Below the pieces are notes generated by a model. It did not search any database and was not told the origin of the DNA. It saw nothing but the letters and a program-made list of their open reading frames with translations. The position numbers were made by a program, and so were the translations under genes. Below, in pieces: positions 54,178-60,979 of a stretch of DNA of 64,000 nt. How positions within the stretch are numbered: the first letter of the stretch is position 1; each line of letters begins with the position of its first letter. Source of the DNA: Streptomyces sp. NBC_00289 (GTDB lineage Bacteria > Actinomycetota > Actinomycetes > Streptomycetales > Streptomycetaceae). The stretch spans positions 6,820,001 to 6,884,000 of the forward strand of contig NZ_CP108046.1 of assembly GCF_041435115.1 (NCBI RefSeq), written 5' to 3'.

Positions 54178-54292
54178 AACCCGCACGTATTTTCCGCTGT
54201 AGCGGTTGCTCCCATCCTGTCTGCCGTCGGCCCACTTCTGGCAGGAATCGGCCGACCCAGTCCGCCTCCTGTGGACAAGGGTCCGTGAACGC

Positions 54293-54328
54293 CGAAGACC
54301 CCCGACCGGGATAGGTCAAGGGTCTTCG
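54293..54328. terminator. Hairpin next to half-tRNA
   Basis: Outer stem CGAAGACCC (54293-54301) / GGGTCTTCG (54320-54328) with an inner GACC/GGTC pair. It may terminate the Gls24 operon from the left or the original tRNA transcript from the right. Confidence 0.65.
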
Positions 54329-54333
54329 AACCG

Positions 54334-54381
54334 GTGGGGCCAACACGATTTGAACCTGTGGCCTCATCCTTATCAGGTCGA
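54334..54381 (-). other. 3' half-tRNA-Ile-like sequence, probable att scar
   Basis: On the minus strand an anticodon-arm-like CTGATAA loop (anticodon GAT, isoleucine), a variable region, a T-arm (ACAGG TTCAAAT CGTGT, one mismatch) and the acceptor strand TGGCCCC plus A follow in correct order and spacing. The 5' half (acceptor GGGGCCA, D-arm) is absent upstream. A 3' half-tRNA is what remains at one end of an integrative element that used a tRNA gene as attachment site. Not a functional tRNA. Confidence 0.6.
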
Positions 54382-54545
54382 TCACCGGGGACCATCGACG
54401 TCGACCCACCGGTCCTACGCCTCGGCCGATCGTCCACGGAGGTCCGGCGTCGACCGCTGCTGTTCGCGCTTGTTGGTGTCAACCGCTGGTGTCAGCCGCC
54501 GCACGCGGTCTTGACAAGCGGCTTTTCTCGGAGACGGCCCCGGCG

Positions 54546-54734
54546 CTACCGCTTCTGGGCTCGGTACTGCTTGAGCAGAGCCGTGATCTTTTCGCTGTCG
54601 GCCGCGCCGTTCAGCTCAACCAGTAGAAGATCGGGACACAGCTCGTAGAGATCGCCCCACCATCGGCGCCCTCGGTTGTCCCAGATCCGGTGACCGTCCG
54701 GCACGCCTCTGGCTACGTACCGACGCTTACTCAT
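54546..54734 (-). CDS. 62-aa integrative-element-type protein
   Basis: A 62-residue protein, MSKRRYVARGVPDGHRIWDNRGRRWWGDLYELCPDLLLVELNG (basic, two Trp, then acidic helix), of a kind I recall from actinomycete integrative conjugative elements; role unknown. Its ribosome site AGGGAG is now partly supplied by the edge of the inserted IS1182 element. Before the insertion its ATG overlapped the TGA of an upstream ORF (see 58832), so translation was coupled. Probably no longer expressed from its own promoter. Confidence 0.7.
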   Translation of the reverse strand: MSKRRYVARGVPDGHRIWDNRGRRWWGDLYELCPDLLLVELNGAADSEKITALLKQYRAQKR

Positions 54735-54857
54735 GGCTGCTCCCTAGAAGGCTCATGAAGATCTTGGGTTCTGGCCCTGCCGCGTCAGCGGCAGGGCCAG
54801 ACTTGTCGGCGTACTCTCGCTTCGGGCCGGGCCGGTACGTTTGAACGTCCCCAGGTG

Positions 54858-55628
54858 TTAGGCCACTTCGTTCTCCCGCTCGATGGCCTGGAGGCGGTTC
54901 TTGAGCCGGTAGCTCGGGCCGTTGATCGCGATCACTTCGCAGTGGTGGAGGAGCCGGTCGAGGATCGCGGTGGCGAGGACCTCGTCGCCGAACACCTGTC
55001 CCCATTCGCTGAAGGTCTTGTTGGAGGTCAGGATGATGGAGCCCTTCTCGTAACGCTTGGAGATGACCTGAAAGACCAGGTTCGCCTCGGCCCGTTCGAG
55101 GGGCTGGTAGCCCACCTCATCGATCACAAGGACGCTCGGCCGCAGGTAGGTGCCGAGTTTGTTGACCAGCCGTCCGGCCGACTCGGCAGCCTTCAGATTG
55201 CGGACCATGTCGTCGAGACTGGTGAAGTAGATCGAGTAGCCGGCCCGGCAGGCCGCGACAGCGAGAGCGACAGCGATATGCGTCTTGCCCACTCCCGGTG
55301 GCCCCAGCAGCGCGGCGTTCGCCTTGCCGTCGACGAAGGAGAGGCTGGCGAGGTCTTTGACCTTGCGCGGGTCGAGCTCGGGCTGGAACGAGAAGTCGTA
55401 TTCGTCCAGCGTCTTGTGGTGTGGCAGCTTGGACAGTCGCAGGCCCTGGCGGAAGCGGCGGTCGTCGCGGACGGCGAGCTCTTCGGAAAGGACCAGGTCG
55501 AGGAAGTCGAGGTAGCCCATCTTCGCCTCGTCGGCTCGGCGGGTGTACTCGTTGATGGTCTCCGCCAGGTGGGGCAGGCCGAGCTTGCCGGCCGTGGTGC
55601 GGATGCGGTTGCCGGTCAGCTCGCTCAA
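54858..55628 (-). CDS. istB: IS21 helper ATPase IstB
   Basis: A 256-residue AAA+ ATPase that helps IstA choose and join targets. Walker A is LLGPPGVGKTHIA and Walker B VLVIDEVGYQPLER; the DnaA-like core NLVFQVISKRYEKGSIILTSNKTFSEW follows. TTG 55628 overlaps the istA stop by 4 bases. Intact in length and motifs, so the element may still be active. Confidence 0.95.
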   Translation of the reverse strand: MSELTGNRIRTTAGKLGLPHLAETINEYTRRADEAKMGYLDFLDLVLSEELAVRDDRRFRQGLRLSKLPHHKTLDEYDFSFQPELDPRKVKDLASLSFVDGKANAALLGPPGVGKTHIAVALAVAACRAGYSIYFTSLDDMVRNLKAAESAGRLVNKLGTYLRPSVLVIDEVGYQPLERAEANLVFQVISKRYEKGSIILTSNKTFSEWGQVFGDEVLATAILDRLLHHCEVIAINGPSYRLKNRLQAIERENEVA

Positions 55629-57064
55629 GACGACTCCTTCGTCGGGGAGTTGGTGGTGAAGGGCCGGGTGCCGGTCAGTTCGTCATAGACCGACAGCGGC
55701 CGCCGCCCGACCTCGATCTGGGTTGCAGCGGCCCGGTTCAACAGGGCCTGCAAGGGCCCGATGCGACCCGCCGCGGGGAACTCGCTCTGCGGTGGTGGCG
55801 GCTCGTCGCCCGTCGTAGTGCGGCGGTTCTTGCCGGTTGGCAGGCCGTCCCAGTGCTCATCCTGCTTGACAACCACGCCGCGGCCGACCGCCCGCGGATG
55901 GCTGGACAGCAACGTCTCGCCGCTGGCATCGGGGACGGTCGTGTGCAGCATGACCTGGGATTTCGTCGCTCTGATCTCCACCAGCTGACGCGGGCGGACC
56001 TTGCGGGCGGGCACCGAGTAGAGGTTCCCGCCGAACGCGACCAGACAGTCCTTGCCCACCGGCCGCAGATGCCGCTCGGCCACCAGATAGGGCGAGGACG
56101 GCAACGGCTTCAGGGCGGCGTGATCCCGGGCGGCCCGGTGTCCGATGACCTCGTGGTGGGTGGCGTGGGTGCGGGCGCGTCGCTGCGGCACCCACGCCAA
56201 GAACGCGGCATCCAACTCCTCGAGCGAGGAGAACGCCCGCCCGGCCAGCACGTGATCACGCACGATCAACACCTGGCGTTCGACCCGACCCTTCCCGGTG
56301 GGCCGGTAGGCGGCCAGCACGTCGATGTCGAAGTCGTAGTGGCCGGCGAAGCCGACCGCTTCCGGATGCAGCGGAACCGCCTCACCGGGAGCGACGTGCC
56401 GGCGCACGACGGTCTTGGTCCGGTCGTAGACGATCGACATCGGCACCCCGCCGAAGTGCGCAAATGCCCGCCGGTGGCAGTCGAAGAAGGTCTGCAGGTC
56501 CTGGCTCGTGGTGAAGCAGCAGAACGGATCGCGCGAGTACGACAGCACCATATGGAACGAGTAGACCTTCGGGATTCCCAGGTGGGCGAGGATCTTGCCT
56601 TCATCGCCCCAGTCGACCTGAGCCTGGGCCCCGGGAACCACCTCGAAGCGGCGGTGCATACCCGCCAACTCCCGCGGCTCGATCCCCAGTTCACCCGCGA
56701 TCCGCGGCCGGGCCTCCTGCAGATAGAGCTTGACCCGCTGGTAGTTGATCGTCGAGCCGTACTCCTTCACCAGGCGTTCGTGCACCACAGCACCCTTGAT
56801 GAGGATCTCTGCCCGCAGCATCGCGTCGATCAACGGGGCGACCTCGTCGACCGCCTTCTTCCGGGGCCGGCCGTTCGACGTCCGCCTCGGCGGCACCGAC
56901 GCCGCCGTGCTCGACAGATACTTGCGGACCGTCTTGCGGTCCAGCCCAGTCTCCTTGGCCACCTCGGTCAGACTGACCGCCCCTGACTCGACCAGAGCAC
57001 GGAACCGCCGCAGTTCCAGCCAGCGCTGCGGGTCCAAAACCACCGCGTCACCACCCTCCGCCAC
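55625..57064 (-). CDS. istA: IS21 transposase IstA
   Basis: A 479-residue DDE transposase. The N-terminal helix-turn-helix has VSLTEVAKETGLDRKTVRKYL. The catalytic core shows the first Asp in QAQVDWGDEG and the second in SIVYDRTKTVV. GKGRVERQVLIVRDHVL supplies the likely catalytic Glu, and GGNLYSVPARKVRPRQLVEI is the usual Mu-transposase C-terminal part. GTG 57064 is the assumed start. No frameshift or stop interrupts it. Confidence 0.94.
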   Translation of the reverse strand: MAEGGDAVVLDPQRWLELRRFRALVESGAVSLTEVAKETGLDRKTVRKYLSSTAASVPPRRTSNGRPRKKAVDEVAPLIDAMLRAEILIKGAVVHERLVKEYGSTINYQRVKLYLQEARPRIAGELGIEPRELAGMHRRFEVVPGAQAQVDWGDEGKILAHLGIPKVYSFHMVLSYSRDPFCCFTTSQDLQTFFDCHRRAFAHFGGVPMSIVYDRTKTVVRRHVAPGEAVPLHPEAVGFAGHYDFDIDVLAAYRPTGKGRVERQVLIVRDHVLAGRAFSSLEELDAAFLAWVPQRRARTHATHHEVIGHRAARDHAALKPLPSSPYLVAERHLRPVGKDCLVAFGGNLYSVPARKVRPRQLVEIRATKSQVMLHTTVPDASGETLLSSHPRAVGRGVVVKQDEHWDGLPTGKNRRTTTGDEPPPPQSEFPAAGRIGPLQALLNRAAATQIEVGRRPLSVYDELTGTRPFTTNSPTKESS

Positions 57065-57180
57065 CCTTCACCGGACGAGCAGAAGAGTGCCGGGCACCAC
57101 GATTCACCGCACCATCAAGCGTCCCTTTTCACTCGTACGCGACCGGGGACGATCGTGTGTACGCCGACAAGACTCGCCAT

Positions 57181-58767
57181 GTGGCGATGGGTGAGTGGGT
57201 CGGCGAGATGGTCGGGCCGGACGTGTGGGAGACCTGCCGGGAGTTGATCCCGGCAGGGAGTGTGTTCGCGTTCCTGGCCGAGCACCGCGGCGAGCTGTTC
57301 CCGGCTGAGATGTTCGTGGACATGTACCCGTCGGCGAACGGACGGCCGAGCATGCCGCCGCAGATTCTGGCCGCCGCGATCACCTTGCAGGCCCTTAACG
57401 GGCTGTCGGACTTCGAGACGGTCCAGGAGCTGCGGTGCGACCTGCGGTGGAAGGCCGCCTGCGGGCTGGGCCTGCACGACATGGCCTTCGACCCGTCGCT
57501 GCTGGCCTACTTCCGCCGCCGGCTGGCCCGTTCCGCCCGCCCCAACCGCATCTTCGAGGCCGTGCGCGAGGTCGTGAAGGCCACCGGAGTCCTCAAGGGC
57601 AAGCACCGCCGGGCGCTGGACTCCACCGTGCTGGACGACGCGGTCGCCACCCAGGACACCGTCACCCAGCTCATCGCCGCCGTCCGCGCGGTGATCCGCG
57701 AGGTCCCCGGCGCCGACGCGGTCGTCGCTGCGCAGTGCACCGCCCACGACTACACCGACCCGGGCAAGCCCCGCATCGCCTGGAACGACGAGCAGGCCCG
57801 CGCCGAGCTGGTCGACGCGCTGGTCACCGATGCCCTGCGACTGCTGGGCCACCTGCCAGACCAGCAACTCGGCGACAAAGCCGCGAACGTGGTGGGCATC
57901 CTGGCCCTGGTCGCCGGCCAGGACGTCGAGCCCGCCGAGGACTCCGACGGCCGCGACGGACGCTGGCGCATCACCCAAGGCACCGCTCCCAGCCGGATGC
58001 TCTCCACCGTCGATCCCGAAGCCCGGCACATCCACAAGACCCGCAGCCACCAGCAGGACGGCTTCAAGGCCCACCTGGCCATCGAGCCCGAGACCGGCTT
58101 ATACACCGCCGTCGCCCTGCGGCCCGGCGCCGGAGCCGAACACCACGAGGCCGCCGTCGGCCTGGACCTGCTCGCCGACGAGGACGACCCGCTGGACGTC
58201 TTCGGCGACACCGCCTACTCCGCCGCCGACGCCCGCCAGACCCTCCACGAGGCCGGCCACCGGCTGTTCCTCAAACCCGCCCCACTGCGACCCGCCATCC
58301 CCGGCGGTTTCATCCTCGACGACTTCGCCATCGACACCACAGCCGCCATCGTGACCTGCCCGGCCGGACACGCCGTGGCCCTGTCCGACCCCGGCGGGCA
58401 GCACCACCAACGCAAAGCCTCTTTCGGGGACTTATGCACCGCATGCCACCTGCGCGAGCGGTGCACCAAAGCCAAGGCCGGACGCATCCTGACCATCCGA
58501 CCGCACCACGACCTCCAGACAGCCGCCCGCCACCAGGCCGCCACCGACCCTGGCTGGCAGGCCGACTACCGCCGCTGGAGACCACCGGTCGAACGCGCCG
58601 TCGCCTGGCTCGTCCACCACGGCAACCGGCGCCTGCGCTACCGCGGCACCATCAAGAACAACACCTGGCTCCACACCCGGGCCGCCGCCCTCAACCTCCG
58701 CCGACTGATCAACCTCGGACTCACCCACACCAGTGGCACCTGGCACCTCGCACCAGCCACTACATGA
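57181..58767 (+). CDS. IS1182-family transposase
   Basis: A 528-residue DDE transposase: PSMPPQILAAAITLQALNGLSDFETVQELR at the start, the first catalytic Asp in ALDSTVLDDAV, then VFGDTAYSAADARQ and, near the end, PPVERAVAWLVHHGNRRLRYRG with the Glu. TCPAGHAVAL and CTACHLRERC form a zinc-ribbon-like insert. I choose GTG 57181 (VAMGEWVGEM). The in-frame GTG at 57157 lies inside the nested IS21 end and would add eight codons (MYADKTRH), so it is not original. The insertion separates the gene from its native promoter. Confidence 0.9.
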   Translation: MAMGEWVGEMVGPDVWETCRELIPAGSVFAFLAEHRGELFPAEMFVDMYPSANGRPSMPPQILAAAITLQALNGLSDFETVQELRCDLRWKAACGLGLHDMAFDPSLLAYFRRRLARSARPNRIFEAVREVVKATGVLKGKHRRALDSTVLDDAVATQDTVTQLIAAVRAVIREVPGADAVVAAQCTAHDYTDPGKPRIAWNDEQARAELVDALVTDALRLLGHLPDQQLGDKAANVVGILALVAGQDVEPAEDSDGRDGRWRITQGTAPSRMLSTVDPEARHIHKTRSHQQDGFKAHLAIEPETGLYTAVALRPGAGAEHHEAAVGLDLLADEDDPLDVFGDTAYSAADARQTLHEAGHRLFLKPAPLRPAIPGGFILDDFAIDTTAAIVTCPAGHAVALSDPGGQHHQRKASFGDLCTACHLRERCTKAKAGRILTIRPHHDLQTAARHQAATDPGWQADYRRWRPPVERAVAWLVHHGNRRLRYRGTIKNNTWLHTRAAALNLRRLINLGLTHTSGTWHLAPATT

Positions 58768-58831
58768 CCGGAGGGGCTGTCCGGCCTGACGGCCGGACAG
58801 CCCCTCACCAAGATCTTCATCAGCCTTCTAG

Positions 58832-58922
58832 GCCGTGACAGCCGCAGGGCTTCGTCACGGACTCCCTTGTCCAGGTCGGCGGCGAGTCTCACAAACTCGT
58901 CCGTCCGGCCGTCGGCGATCAT
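58832..58922 (-). pseudogene. Small gene split by the IS1182 insertion
   Basis: Thirty codons, MIADGRTDEFVRLAADLDKG then VRDEALRLSR, run straight into the element. Joining them to the far side through a single CTAG gives five more codons and TGA, and that TGA overlaps the ATG of the 54734 gene (ATGA). So this was the first half of a coupled pair of integrative-element genes and is now truncated, reading a few IS-derived codons (PRRLMKILV) before continuing into IS sequence. Confidence 0.75.
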
Positions 58923-58982
58923 CCAACTACCGAGCCTTTCGTCGGCCTATGCTCCGCCCTTTCCGGTGGTCTCCCTCGGGAC

Positions 58983-59522
58983 TTGCACCGGAGTGCACGG
59001 CTACTCGTCGGAGGCTTGGAGGAATCGAGCAAGATCCAATTTTCGACGGCTCTTTCTGAAATTTTCCATCGAGAGTGCAACGCTAGGCTGCGTGCTGTGA
59101 GGCACGCTGTGATTGCAGATCCGCTGGATGCGGCTGGCGTCGCTTTGCTAAAGGAACTGGACCGCATCGAACCTGCCGACCCGGTGACAGCGGAGCTTCT
59201 TTTCCAGTGGTATGTCAGATTGCAGCAATGGGTCGCAGGACAGGCGGATCTGGGAGCCTCCGAAAGGCTGTCCCGAGCTGTCCGTTTGGGGCAGGAACTT
59301 CAGGCATTTATGTACTTTGCCCTGACGGTGAATGAGTTCTTCGATACAGATCAGATCACTCGGAGAATGAAAGAGGCGAAAGAGCCAGTGTCCGGCGCTA
59401 AGTCGCTAAATAGACTGGCTTACGCTCGCCATACCATCGCTCTTGATCCGGGTGCGTCGATTTTCTGTAAGAATACCTTCCGTGAGGCGTGGGGGCTCGA
59501 ATTGCGAATCCAAGAGGGCTAA
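58983..59522 (+). CDS. Hypothetical protein, lower-GC accessory ORF
   Basis: An open frame of 179 codons with helical sequence (LSEIFHRECNARLRAVRHAVIADPLDAAGVALLKELDRIEP; ERLSRAVRLGQELQAFMYFALTVNEFFD; RHTIALDPGASIFCKNTFREAW). Its A+T content is clearly higher than flanking genes, so it was probably acquired with the integrative element. The translational start is uncertain: TTG 58983 is the longest, and TTG or GTG codons further in are possible. I do not recognise a family. Confidence 0.5.
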   Translation: MHRSARLLVGGLEESSKIQFSTALSEIFHRECNARLRAVRHAVIADPLDAAGVALLKELDRIEPADPVTAELLFQWYVRLQQWVAGQADLGASERLSRAVRLGQELQAFMYFALTVNEFFDTDQITRRMKEAKEPVSGAKSLNRLAYARHTIALDPGASIFCKNTFREAWGLELRIQEG

Positions 59523-59705
59523 GGGAAGCGACGTCCAGGTTCCGTTACCTTGGAACTCGGTGATGCGTGCCTGGCTCAAACGATAGTGACCTTCACCCTG
59601 CATCGACTGGGTTCCCCGACTGGTTTCCGAGCCCATGGCTGTGCCTGGTGAGCTCCCTGGGACGCGCCCGCTGACGTTGCCGTCAGAGGCTGCCGTCACG
59701 ATCAC
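59406..59705 (-). CDS. Possible small CDS coupled to GntR remnant
   Basis: A 99-codon frame whose GTG (59705) overlaps the TGA of the GntR fragment (GTGA). It contains QGEGHYRLSQARITEFQGNGTWTSLPLALLD. Its 3' part overlaps the opposite 179-codon ORF by 117 bp, so at most one of the two ends is genuine. Weak coding signal; kept only because of the start/stop overlap. Confidence 0.3.
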   Translation of the reverse strand: MIVTAASDGNVSGRVPGSSPGTAMGSETSRGTQSMQGEGHYRLSQARITEFQGNGTWTSLPLALLDSQFEPPRLTEGILTENRRTRIKSDGMASVSQSI

Positions 59706-59947
59706 GAAGCAACTGGGTTGAGGCCCGGCCTTGGGCTCGTGTGGCTGCCCTGTTCGCTGATCAGCAGCCCGTCCGCCTTGAGCAGGGACAGCGCCTTGCG
59801 CACGGTCACCCGGGTCGTGCCGTACTGCTCCTTGGGCTCGTTCTCCGACTTCAGCTTCTCGCCCGGAGCGAACCTTCCCACCGCGATCGCCGCCCGCAGG
59901 TCGTCAGCGATCCGACGGTACGGGGGAAGGTCTCGGTCCGGTGCGCG
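59702..59947 (-). pseudogene. GntR family regulator remnant
   Basis: An 82-codon frame reads LPPYRRIADDLRAAIAVGRF, APGEKLKSENEPKEQYGTTR, then VTVRKALSLLKADGLLISEQG: a GntR winged-helix domain, as in regulators of integrative elements such as KorSA-type proteins. There is no start codon in phase: a TGA at 59948-59950 closes the frame, while a GTG in another frame just upstream would serve after a one-base shift. No effector domain follows. Judged a frameshifted or truncated relic. Confidence 0.65.
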
Positions 59948-59990
59948 TCACCTCAGGGGGGTTGACGTCGTGGGACCGAATCGCCGGCGG

Positions 59991-60425
59991 TCACGTGTCG
60001 CAGGCGATGCCGTCGTTGTCGCGGTCCAGGTGGGAGGCGTAGCCCGGTTCGCCGCGGTGGATGGGGGCGGCGCCGGCGGCTCGGACTTCGGTGCAGTTGG
60101 CGTAGTAGACGTCGTCGCCGCCCGAGTCGCTGTCGGCGGCCGGCTGGGCGGTGACGGTTCTGGTGGCTCTGACGGTCCTGGTGGCCTTGACGGTCTTGGT
60201 GGCGGTCACCGTGGCTGCCGGTTCCGGCGCGGCCGTCTCCGTGGTCGTGGCCGTGACGGTGACCGTCGGCCGGGGCGCGGCGGCCGCCGGCTTCGCGTCG
60301 GTCGTGGTGTCGCCGCCGTCGGCGCCTATGCCGACACCGGCGAAGAGCGCCACCGCGAGCGCGGGCAGGACGTACCGCTTCCGGGCCCACTTGGGCGGCT
60401 GCGGCGTGGCGTACGGATTGCTCAT
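59991..60425 (-). CDS. Excalibur-domain cell-surface protein
   Basis: A 144-residue protein: a short cytoplasmic N-terminus, a membrane helix (about 19-35, VLPALAVALFAGVGIGA), a Thr/Ala/Val linker of TVTVTAT/TVKATRT repeats, and a C-terminal Excalibur domain (YYANCTEVRAAGAAPIHRGEPGYASHLDRDNDGIACDT), whose DxDxDG loop binds calcium. The family is often extracellular or near nucleases. ATG 60425 follows GGGGACGAG. Role in the wall unknown. Confidence 0.88.
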   Translation of the reverse strand: MSNPYATPQPPKWARKRYVLPALAVALFAGVGIGADGGDTTTDAKPAAAAPRPTVTVTATTTETAAPEPAATVTATKTVKATRTVRATRTVTAQPAADSDSGGDDVYYANCTEVRAAGAAPIHRGEPGYASHLDRDNDGIACDT

Positions 60426-60619
60426 CTCGTCCCCCAGAGGTGCTACGTGAGGGGAATGACCGTATTGCCGCCCGCCCGGCCTCGTGGTGGAAGTGTCTCT
60501 TCCGTGACATCCGGCGTCCGTGACATCCGGCGACGGCCCGACCGCGGTCAGGCCGTCGCGCCGCCGTCCACCGTTGGGGCCGCCTCCTCCGAGCGGGAGA
60601 ACGACCCGTCGGGCACCCC

Positions 60620-60979
60620 CTACGCGGCCCGGACCTCGTACGTCGTCACGCGGACCGCCTCGTCGTCCAGGCACTGGCCGGACTCCAGGTCGAAGCGCTG
60701 CTTCAGCAGGGGTGAGGCGACGAAGGGGCGGCCCTGGTGGGTGCCGGTCAGGCCGCGGGAGAGGACGGCCGCGCCGCCGAACGGGTCGCGGTTGTCGATG
60801 GCGTAGAGCCGGCCGGCCCGGTCGCGGAAGAGGGCGGCCTGGCGGCCGTCGGGCAGCAGTGCCGCCACGCCGCGGCCGGGCAGCAGCGCGCTCAGGTCGC
60901 AGACCGTGAACCAGGCCTCGTCCACGTCGTCCAGGCGGAGTTGCAGCTTCAGATCGGTTGTCTCGGGTGCCAGGGTCAT
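60620..60979 (-). CDS. nirD: Nitrite reductase small subunit
   Basis: A 119-residue Rieske-like subunit of assimilatory NAD(P)H-dependent nitrite reductase, ending RVTTYEVRAA. FTVCDLSALLPGRGVAALLPDGRQAALFR and LYAIDNRDPFGGAAVLSRGL are typical of NirD; as usual for NirD, the Rieske cluster ligands are lacking. Its ATG overlaps the nirB stop by 4 bp (ATGA). It works with NirB to reduce nitrite to ammonium. Confidence 0.95.
   Translation of the reverse strand: MTLAPETTDLKLQLRLDDVDEAWFTVCDLSALLPGRGVAALLPDGRQAALFRDRAGRLYAIDNRDPFGGAAVLSRGLTGTHQGRPFVASPLLKQRFDLESGQCLDDEAVRVTTYEVRAA

Larger units (their letters stand above)
54804..57169 (-). mobile_element. IS21-family element inside IS1182
   Basis: The 2366-bp element starts TGTCGGCGTAC (54804) and ends with its inverse (GTACGCCGACA, 57159-57169), the TG...CA ends of IS21. 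The flanks AGACT at 54799-54803 and 57170-57174 are a 5-bp target duplication. It carries istA and istB. It landed a few bases upstream of the IS1182 transposase coding start, at the foot of that element's left hairpin. Confidence 0.93.
54744..58831 (+). mobile_element. IS1182-family element interrupted by an IS21 element
   Basis: Terminal inverted repeats at 54744-54767 and 58808-58831 (24 bp, one mismatch; CTAGAAGGCT then ATGAAGATCTTGG inward) bracket the unit. The outermost CTAG on both sides (54744-54747, 58828-58831) fits a 4-bp target duplication. Strong subterminal hairpins lie just inside each end (stems 54771-54783/54788-54800 and 58772-58786/58791-58805). Subtracting the nested IS21 and one 5-bp duplication leaves about 1.7 kb, usual for IS1182. 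Removing everything restores a small coupled gene pair, which supports the boundaries. Confidence 0.9.

Noticed and set aside
57157..57180. GTG 57157 as true start of the IS1182 transposase
   Set aside because: It lies within the IS21 inverted repeat, so it was not part of the original gene.
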